A DNA stretch of 5,436 nucleotides from a bacterium (lineage in GTDB: Bacteria > UBP14 > UBA6098 > B30-G16), in NCBI GenBank assembly GCA_027007865.1, contig JALTEE010000478.1, forward strand, positions 1-5,436. Direction: 5' to 3'. This document shows, piece after piece, positions 1-5,436 of this stretch (positions within the stretch are counted from its first letter, which is position 1; each line of letters opens with the position of its first letter). The translations under genes and the position numbers were made by a program. Below the pieces are notes generated by a model, which saw only the letters and a list, made by a program, of their open reading frames with translations, made no database searches and had not been told where the DNA came from.

Positions 1-9
1 GATATGTAA

Positions 10-105
10 TGTCATTGTGAGGAGTTCTGCTCGAGTGGGGCGGCAATCTTTTTATTTACAACCAATCGAGATTGCTTATGCAGACCAGTCGGCATCACAA
101 CGACA
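10..105. repeat. Imperfect long inverted repeat, probable decayed copy of a dispersed palindromic element
   Basis: The two ends are inverted copies of each other. Positions 10-22 (TGTCATTGTGAGG) match the reverse complement of 93-105 (TGTCGTTGTGATG) at 11 of 13 positions. Positions 43-49 (GCAATCT) pair perfectly with 69-75 (AGATTGC). About 19 bases lie between the inner arms, and the middle of the arms is poorly matched. From memory, a very similar palindrome with outer TGTCATTGCGAGG and inner GCAATCTC blocks occurs in many copies between genes in several bacterial lineages. On that basis I read this as a degenerate copy rather than a terminator or operator. It lies about 175 bases upstream of the cyclase gene. 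It has no T-run after the stem and no coding content that I trust. The inverted repeat is seen directly; its multicopy nature is inferred. Confidence 0.6.
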
Positions 106-281
106 AAATTCCTTATTTTGCAGGAGCCATCATATTTTATCACAGAGTATCGGAATGAGTAAATCGGCAAACAGATAACTAAACTGGCATTTAATAGATT
201 GAATCGATTGTCAAAATTTCGAGATATTTTAGGGTTAAAAAACAGAAAACTAAAAACATTTTTATCGATGAGTGTTGTGAT

Positions 282-2555
282 ATGTCGAAAACGATAAAAT
301 CATTCACGCCGATATACAGGCAGATACTTATTATATTTATCCTTCTTTTAGTCCTGGTAGAAGGTTTGCTTTTTCTGTTCGAGACATTGAAACGGAATGC
401 CCAAAAACGCAATCTGCTGACACAAACATATATGGCGTGCTCTTCTATCCTATCGACATTTGCATCGGGATATGGCAATACTCTTCCCCCGTATTCAGAT
501 GAAACGAACAAACTATCTCGTTCGCTGTTGCGCTCTTTTTCCATATATCACTTCGAAAATTCAGAATGGGAGACTTCGTTCGTTTGGGGACGAGAACTGT
601 TCCACAGAAATTATCTTACTAAACAATTTCAGCCCGCTCTTTTTCCCAAAGAATTTGACCGATATGGCGAAATGTGGACATGGCGAGAAAATGAAAAAAA
701 TATAACTGATTTTCGCCATCCGAATATCGTATGCGCTTATGAACACAATGGGGATGACTATCTTATGACAGCTGAGTTTTCCCCAACACTCATCGAACTC
801 ATCGTTACGCACGGCACCGCTCCCAGTAATCGAACGATGGCTGTCGGTTTTTGGGGCGCAATTGCTCTATCGATACTCATTGTTTTTATATTCCATAGAA
901 ATATCAGCGAGCAATTTTCCCAAATAGCATCTTACCTGAGAAATGATACAACCAAACCACCTCTATTATGGAGAGATTTTTCATCTTTAATTTCCGATGT
1001 AGAACGCATCAAGCGTCAACAGCAGGAACTGCGATTCGAATTCGAGCGAGAAGCTGCGGTAATCGCCGCAAAATCGGAATCACGGCTGCGAAGTTTATCA
1101 CTGCTTCGTGAAATCGCTTCGATTGGAAATTCCGTTACCGATGACCACATTCTTATGCAGCGTATTCTCGAAAAAATGAACCGCTTTTTCAATACTTTTG
1201 CAGCGGCATCATTTTTGGTTAGACCCGATGGCAAAGTCGATATCGATACGACAGATAATATGCCGTCCGAATTCATCGAGGAAGTGTCTAAGTTTGTGGT
1301 GCCTGACAGTTCTGAATTGATAAAAAGGCGCGTCGACCAGACAGGGTTCATATTTCTCGAGGAAGTAAAATTTGTAACACAGGGAAGCAAACTTGAAGAA
1401 ATAGCCCAGAAAACTGGTGTCATAGGATATATCCGAATTCCACTGATGCAGCGTGGAGAATTTCTCGGTGGAATACATCTATATTCGCTTCGTGTTTTCC
1501 CTAACGACGAAACATTTGAAAAACTATTGAACGGTCTCGGCGAAGAAATATCCGTTGCCATCGAGAACAGACGGCTATACAGTGACCTTGAACAGCGTTT
1601 GAAGGAAAGTATGGCGCTGTATGAAATTTCAAAGGTGCTTATTTCGGCAGTGGACTATGATTTGCTCTTGGAGCAGATATTGTGGATTGTGCAGGAAAGT
1701 TTCGGCTTTGCGGCAACAACAATTCTCCTGCTCGACGAGAAACAAAATGAACTTTATGTAAAAGTAAGTTGGGGTTTCCAAACAGATATTATGGCTACGA
1801 AGGTTCCTGTTGGCAAAGGGATTACAGGATGGGTAGCGAGCACCGGACAACCCCTTATCGTCCCCGATGTTTCCCACGACCCAAGATTTATCCCAACAGA
1901 TATGGATGTTCAATCGGAAATGGCTGTGCCGCTTGTTGTAGGCGGGAATATCGTCGGTGTGCTCGATGTGGAAAGCAAGGAAGTCAATCGTTTCTCCGAA
2001 AGAGACCTCTGGTTCCTATCGTCTCTCGCTGCACAGGCTTCACTTGCAATAGATAGAGCAAAATTATACCAGCAGATAAAAGAGCAAGCAATTCGAGACC
2101 CGCTGACGGAAACATACAACCGCAGATTTTGCAATGACTATGTTCAAAATCAAGCGAGGGAAACACTATTGAAAGGTATGCCCGTCTCGATTATTATGGT
2201 CGATATAAATGGACTGAAAAGAGTGAACGATACTTATGGGCATTCTTCCGGAGATATACTTCTCAAAGAAATCGCAACTTTTTTGAAGCAAAATTTTCCC
2301 GAAAATCCTGTGGCGCGATACGGCGGGGATGAGTTTATCGTATTTTTATTCGGGCTTTCGCAGTGGGATTTGGATGAAGTTGTGTCGAATATGCGAAAGT
2401 TGAAAACGAGATGGCAAATCAAGATGTCGGAAAAGCATCCATTCCCGCTCGATTTTGCCATCGGCTCCGCAACCGCAACAAGACCCGACGAACTCGAATT
2501 ACTCATCGATTACGCCGATAACTTGATGTATAAAGACAAACACGGATTACTATAA
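282..2555 (+). CDS. Membrane-bound diguanylate cyclase with two GAF domains and a C-terminal GGDEF domain
   Basis: Predicted to make cyclic di-GMP from two GTP at the inner face of the cytoplasmic membrane. Helix 1 (residues about 14-33) and helix 2 (about 186-204) enclose an extracytoplasmic region of about 150 residues (35-185) that I do not recognise. A helical, weakly HAMP-like then coiled-coil stretch follows (206-280), then GAF 1 (about 287-430), GAF 2 (about 456-594) and GGDEF (about 605-757). GAF 2 is the more canonical, with GKGITGWVASTGQP near 511 and GVLDVES near 559. Neither GAF contains a cysteine, which argues against covalent bilin binding. The GGDEF domain keeps DPLT at 606-609, D641, N649, D650, D658 and an exact GGDEF at 681-685, so it should be active. 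D658 sits where c-di-GMP rather than cGAMP synthases have Asp. The RxxD inhibitory site is absent (FPEN at 672-675). ATG 282 is the first ATG in the open frame, but no good Shine-Dalgarno precedes it. The physiological signal is unknown. Confidence 0.95.
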   Translation: MSKTIKSFTPIYRQILIIFILLLVLVEGLLFLFETLKRNAQKRNLLTQTYMACSSILSTFASGYGNTLPPYSDETNKLSRSLLRSFSIYHFENSEWETSFVWGRELFHRNYLTKQFQPALFPKEFDRYGEMWTWRENEKNITDFRHPNIVCAYEHNGDDYLMTAEFSPTLIELIVTHGTAPSNRTMAVGFWGAIALSILIVFIFHRNISEQFSQIASYLRNDTTKPPLLWRDFSSLISDVERIKRQQQELRFEFEREAAVIAAKSESRLRSLSLLREIASIGNSVTDDHILMQRILEKMNRFFNTFAAASFLVRPDGKVDIDTTDNMPSEFIEEVSKFVVPDSSELIKRRVDQTGFIFLEEVKFVTQGSKLEEIAQKTGVIGYIRIPLMQRGEFLGGIHLYSLRVFPNDETFEKLLNGLGEEISVAIENRRLYSDLEQRLKESMALYEISKVLISAVDYDLLLEQILWIVQESFGFAATTILLLDEKQNELYVKVSWGFQTDIMATKVPVGKGITGWVASTGQPLIVPDVSHDPRFIPTDMDVQSEMAVPLVVGGNIVGVLDVESKEVNRFSERDLWFLSSLAAQASLAIDRAKLYQQIKEQAIRDPLTETYNRRFCNDYVQNQARETLLKGMPVSIIMVDINGLKRVNDTYGHSSGDILLKEIATFLKQNFPENPVARYGGDEFIVFLFGLSQWDLDEVVSNMRKLKTRWQIKMSEKHPFPLDFAIGSATATRPDELELLIDYADNLMYKDKHGLL

Positions 2556-2599
2556 AATCGTGATTTTTATTTCGCAGAAGTCTAAATATTCGTGGTATT

Positions 2600-2605
2600 A
2601 GAGGA
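2600..2605 (+). promoter_or_regulatory. Ribosome binding site of the secreted peptidase gene
   Basis: AGAGGA lies 5 bases before ATG 2611 and is a good Shine-Dalgarno match, which supports that start. The signal peptide beginning at the same ATG supports it independently. The upstream cyclase gene has no comparable motif. Confidence 0.7.
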
Positions 2606-2610
2606 ACACA

Positions 2611-5346
2611 ATGTTTAGTAAACTAATATACTTTTCATCTATTTTAGCATTTTCGCTTTCATTTGCGCAAGGTGGATTTGCATATTCCAAAATACTCGAC
2701 GATGGCAGCGTTTTTGCTGGCAATTTTCGCGGCGCAGAAATTCTTCGCATCAATTCGCAAGGCAATGTGCAAATTATCGGCAATTCTGAAAAAATGCGCT
2801 CACGACACGCAACGCTCTGGAATAACTACCTCTTCTGTAAAAAAATTACTGACAGCGGACAAATTCCTTCGATGGTCGATTTATCCACAGGTCGAGTTCT
2901 CGAAATTATGCCGCCTGCGGCAAGTGCAGGTGTCCCACAGCCATATCACGATAAATTGATAATTCCGTATAACGATAAATTTTTAATCTGGAAAGATGGA
3001 GCGGTTATTAAGCAACTTCCAAACAGGTGCTGCGTTCAGTGGATTTCGGTAGATGAATTGCATAACAGAATTGCTTATGTTCACGATGATGGAAAAATAA
3101 TAATTTTAAACATCGATTCGGGTAATATCGAGAAAAAGCTGCCGCCGCTGGGATATAAGCCTGTTTGGTCGCCCGATAGGACAAAACTCGCTATGCTCGG
3201 CTCCGATGGCGTGATGGTAGCAGATTTGTCCACCGATGAAATATGGAAGTGCAAAGAGGGATTAAACTTTGTATGGGATAATGCTGGCACTGGTTTGTTT
3301 GTTCAGAAGACGCGATATAAATATCTCAACAACATAATTTATTCCGACATTGTTTATTTTATACCGGGTAAAAGTGAGACAAACCTCACGAGCAAAAATG
3401 ATTTATATGAATCTATGCCGTCGATTTCGCCCGATGGACAGCGGCTTTCATTTATCGCAATTCCCGATGGCGATATCTATTCTGCAAAAATTATCCGCAG
3501 CGGAAGGGAAATTTCACTATCAAATATAGAACTGGTTATCACGGGCAGCGATTGTCCGAAAATTCCATATAAAAAGCACTATAATGGCGCCAAATCAGAC
3601 TTGTGGGTGCCATATCTTCATCAATGCTACGATGTTCCCGACTATTTCAACGGCTGTTCGAGTTGCGGACCGACATCGGCATTGATGGCAATTCAGCGAT
3701 ATGGGAAATTACCTGCTCATCCGATTACTTGCTCATCACCATATACCCACACTCACGATTTTGGCTGGTATGTGCCGAATACTTACGAATATGATGGCTA
3801 TGTTTTCGACCATCCGGGACTTGCCCCGAGAGTGAGCGATTACTATTCGGACACAACTGTATATGGCGCTCACGGATTGTGCTGCAGTCCCACTGAGCGA
3901 GTGGGAACTTATGGAGATTCCCTCGTATTTTTGATAAACCATCACGGTTTATACTCCTGCTGGCTAAACGGAACGGAATATTCGGTAAGTTGGAGCACAT
4001 ACACCGGCGAGATAGATAACGGCTATCCTGTGCCCGCTTTGCTTCCCGGTCATTACAATTGTTTTCGCGGATATTTTATTGACCACGCAATAATTTCAAA
4101 CGACCCATACGGCGACCACAATGAAGACCCACGAGAAAATTACCACGGTGCAGGATGCTACTACGATTGGCCAGGATACGATAATGGATATTGGGAAGCG
4201 AGCGTTCGATTTTTATTTGCTGCGCGGGGAACTTATGTTCCGAATCCTGCGGACACAATTGTGGATGATTTCTCCGGCGGATTTTCATATAATGGTCCAC
4301 CGGAATATTGGCGAGCGTTCATCGGCGGATACGATGACCACGCATTCTGGACAGGTTCGGTTTCATCGGGCAGCGATGTGAACTACGCAACCTGGACACC
4401 GAACTTGCCCGCTGCCGGAAATTACGAAGTTTTTGTATATATTCCAAGCACGAATGCCACAGCATCTGCAAGATATAGAATTTTCCATTCAGGCGAAGAG
4501 GATACTGTAATAGTTGACCAATCCGTGTTTTCGGATGAATGGGTTAGCCTCGGCTCATACGATTTCGTCGACGGAAATTATGTCTATGTCGGCGATATAA
4601 CAGGGACAAGCGGGCAACATCTTTGCTGCGATGCTGTTTGGTTCAGTTGGCGCGGCGGAGAACCGCTACCTGATACAATCGTAGATGACAGTGAATCGGG
4701 CTTTCACCGTGCTGGTAGTGCTTCTTTTTGGCACGATGGAACAGGTGGATATGAAAATCATTTTTACTGGACATATTCAACCTATGCAGCGGATACCTGC
4801 TCTGTGGAATGGCATCCAATTCTGCCCGAAGAAGGAACTTATGAACTTTTCGTATATATTCCTGATAATCACGCTGTTGCACAGGCGAGATACAGAGTTT
4901 TTCACTCCGCAGGAGAAGATACTGTTGTTATAAATCAATCGAGTTATTTTAATGAGTGGGTCAGTCTTGGCACATATTATTTTACGGGTGCCGATTCAGA
5001 AAAAGTTTATCTCGGCGATGCTACGGGAACTTCGGGGAATTATATCGCATTCGATGCGGTTTGGTGGCATTTGATTTCGCTCTGCACAACGGATAGCAAA
5101 CTGCCGAAATCGGCGATGATGAAAATTTCTCCGAACCCGTTCAACGAAAAATGTATCATTTCTGTGAATTCGCCATATCGAGACGAACTGTCGATACTTA
5201 ATATCCGAGGGGATAAAGTATGGCAGCACGAAATTATACAAGGTTGGCAAAATTTGCTATGGAACGGTGAAAATTTATCTTCGGGAATATACTTCGTCCA
5301 ACTTCAAAAATCAAAAGTTAGCAGAAAAATTATTCTGATGAAATAA
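2611..5346 (+). CDS. Secreted multidomain protein: propeller-like region, C39-like cysteine peptidase, two golvesin-like modules, type IX secretion tail
   Basis: Likely an exported cysteine peptidase or peptidase-like adhesin; its substrate is unknown. Residues 1-19 look like a signal peptide (K4, hydrophobic 5-18, probable cleavage after SFA at 17-19), with no lipobox cysteine. Residues about 21-312 resemble a TolB/PD40 beta-propeller, with SPD-type repeats at 185-206 (WSPDRTKLAML) and 269-290 (ISPDGQRLSFI). Residues about 330-535 match the C39-like peptidase family: Q338 (VPYLHQ) as oxyanion residue, C352 (CGPTSALM) as nucleophile, H481 (PGHYN) and D498 (NDPYGD). Two golvesin C-terminal-like modules follow at 548-680 and 688-821. 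The end (839-911) is a type A sorting domain with SPNPFN, SGIYFVQL and a terminal Lys. The signal peptide would lead to the periplasm and the tail to the surface through a type IX system, which is not in this window. There is a good RBS, and the gene starts 55 bases after the cyclase gene. The Cys-to-His distance (129 residues) seems long for the family. The domain assignments are by eye and the role is inferred. Confidence 0.93.
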   Translation: MFSKLIYFSSILAFSLSFAQGGFAYSKILDDGSVFAGNFRGAEILRINSQGNVQIIGNSEKMRSRHATLWNNYLFCKKITDSGQIPSMVDLSTGRVLEIMPPAASAGVPQPYHDKLIIPYNDKFLIWKDGAVIKQLPNRCCVQWISVDELHNRIAYVHDDGKIIILNIDSGNIEKKLPPLGYKPVWSPDRTKLAMLGSDGVMVADLSTDEIWKCKEGLNFVWDNAGTGLFVQKTRYKYLNNIIYSDIVYFIPGKSETNLTSKNDLYESMPSISPDGQRLSFIAIPDGDIYSAKIIRSGREISLSNIELVITGSDCPKIPYKKHYNGAKSDLWVPYLHQCYDVPDYFNGCSSCGPTSALMAIQRYGKLPAHPITCSSPYTHTHDFGWYVPNTYEYDGYVFDHPGLAPRVSDYYSDTTVYGAHGLCCSPTERVGTYGDSLVFLINHHGLYSCWLNGTEYSVSWSTYTGEIDNGYPVPALLPGHYNCFRGYFIDHAIISNDPYGDHNEDPRENYHGAGCYYDWPGYDNGYWEASVRFLFAARGTYVPNPADTIVDDFSGGFSYNGPPEYWRAFIGGYDDHAFWTGSVSSGSDVNYATWTPNLPAAGNYEVFVYIPSTNATASARYRIFHSGEEDTVIVDQSVFSDEWVSLGSYDFVDGNYVYVGDITGTSGQHLCCDAVWFSWRGGEPLPDTIVDDSESGFHRAGSASFWHDGTGGYENHFYWTYSTYAADTCSVEWHPILPEEGTYELFVYIPDNHAVAQARYRVFHSAGEDTVVINQSSYFNEWVSLGTYYFTGADSEKVYLGDATGTSGNYIAFDAVWWHLISLCTTDSKLPKSAMMKISPNPFNEKCIISVNSPYRDELSILNIRGDKVWQHEIIQGWQNLLWNGENLSSGIYFVQLQKSKVSRKIILMK
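4252..4650 (+). repeat. Golvesin-like module, copy 1 (within the secreted peptidase gene)
   Basis: Residues 548-680, beginning DTIVDD and ending in DAVWFSW. Landmarks shared with copy 2 are GGY, W-P-LP, FVYIP, ARYR-FHS, EDTV, EWVSLG, VY-GD, TGTSG and DAVW. By hand alignment about 65 of roughly 132 positions are identical. Domains of this type are found in golvesin and xanthan-lyase-related proteins and are thought to be beta-sandwich binding modules. This copy carries a CC pair (C672-C673) that copy 2 replaces with AF. Confidence 0.75.
4672..5073 (+). repeat. Golvesin-like module, copy 2 (within the secreted peptidase gene)
   Basis: Residues 688-821, starting with the same DTIVDD hexapeptide exactly 140 residues after copy 1, across a short linker (RGGEPLP). 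The copies differ by many synonymous and non-synonymous changes, so the duplication is not recent. It leads into a linker of about 17 residues before the sorting tail. Confidence 0.75.
5125..5343 (+). other. Type A (Por/T9SS-type) C-terminal sorting domain coding region
   Basis: Residues 839-911 show the layout of this family: ISPNPFN at the start, a hydrophobic strand (CIISV), then LSILNIRGDKVW, then W-NGENLSSGIYFVQL, and a basic end (KIILMK). In Bacteroidota, domains of this class direct cargo through the type IX translocon, after which the tail is usually removed. FlgD-like Ig domains are a close alternative reading, and in some candidate phyla the same tail occurs where a type IX system is not proven. 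Confidence 0.8.
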
Positions 5347-5436
5347 TGTAATGAAAAAGTAAATTTTGGTATTGTATTTATAATAGATTGGCTCCGTTTA
5401 TGTAAAGCGAGAAAAATCGACAAAAAAGAATTTTTA

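Noticed and set aside
2..178. Frame open on the + strand from the left edge to a stop at 176-178, which could be the end of an upstream gene.
   Set aside because: It runs straight through the palindromic repeat, its translation is low-complexity and resembles no protein I know, and no start context is visible. Chance openness is more likely.
208..230. TTGTCA (208-213) and TATTTT (225-230) as a promoter for the cyclase gene.
   Set aside because: The spacer is only 11 bases, too short for a housekeeping promoter. In AT-rich DNA such matches are expected by chance.
900..1110. Canonical HAMP domain after the second membrane helix of the cyclase.
   Set aside because: The usual HAMP Pro and Glu landmarks are not in register. 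I can only support a helical, coiled-coil-like linker.
1016..1561. 181-codon open frame on the - strand.
   Set aside because: It is fully antisense to the GAF-encoding part of the cyclase gene, and its Ser/Arg-rich composition is typical of a shadow frame.
2554..2568. AAAATC and GATTTT with a T-run, overlapping the cyclase stop codon, as a possible terminator.
   Set aside because: The stem is short, nearly all A-T, and the loop would be two bases, so it would not be a stable intrinsic terminator.
2556..2610. c-di-GMP riboswitch between the genes.
   Set aside because: The gap is 55 bases, too short for either known class, and no conserved riboswitch motif is present. The 281-base leader of the first gene also shows none.
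3598..4215. Bacteriocin-type C39 leader peptidase / ABC exporter.
   Set aside because: There is no ABC ATPase or transmembrane domain, the protein has a signal peptide and a sorting tail, and no small precursor peptide gene with a double-glycine leader is visible nearby.
5379..5384. Perfect TATAAT downstream of the second gene, perhaps the promoter of a following gene.
   Set aside because: No acceptable -35 element lies 16-18 bases upstream, and no start codon for a gene follows in the window.
5391..5412. Weak hairpin (CTCCGTTT against AAAGCGAG) after the second gene as a terminator.
   Set aside because: Two central mismatches break the stem, and it is followed by A-rich rather than T-rich sequence.

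Overview
The window holds two complete genes on the + strand, in head-to-tail order with a 55-base gap, flanked by short noncoding DNA. The first (282-2555) encodes a 757-residue two-pass membrane diguanylate cyclase with an unrecognised extracytoplasmic domain, two GAF domains and a C-terminal GGDEF domain. The second (2611-5346) encodes a 911-residue secreted protein. It has a signal peptide, a TolB/PD40-like propeller-type region, a C39-like cysteine peptidase domain with an apparently intact catalytic set, two tandem golvesin C-terminal-like beta modules and a type IX secretion-type C-terminal tail.

The base composition is moderately AT-rich by eye. The C-terminal tail (PNPF near its start, SGIYFVQL, a basic final residue) points to the FCB superphylum in the broad sense (Bacteroidota, Fibrobacterota, Cloacimonadota, Marinimicrobia) or a neighbouring candidate phylum such as WOR-3. 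I cannot place the organism more precisely. No ribosomal or other marker gene is present.

Layout: 1-281 is noncoding. Positions 10-105 form an imperfect long inverted repeat that looks like a decayed copy of a dispersed genomic palindrome. 106-281 is AT-rich and presumably carries the promoter of the cyclase gene, but I could not define one. 2556-2610 contains no convincing terminator and a clear ribosome binding site for the second gene, so co-transcription is possible. 5347-5436 is AT-rich and contains no gene or convincing terminator.

How the genes might work together: the cyclase would sense something outside the inner membrane and, through its GAF domains, inside the cell, and would set c-di-GMP levels. 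The secreted protein would be exported and retained at the surface or released, where its peptidase and adhesive modules could act on surface or extracellular protein. A functional link rests only on adjacency and is a hypothesis. I see no clear evidence of an entirely new system. The most interesting points are the domain combination of the secreted protein, its pairing with a cyclase that lacks the inhibitory site, and the palindromic repeat.
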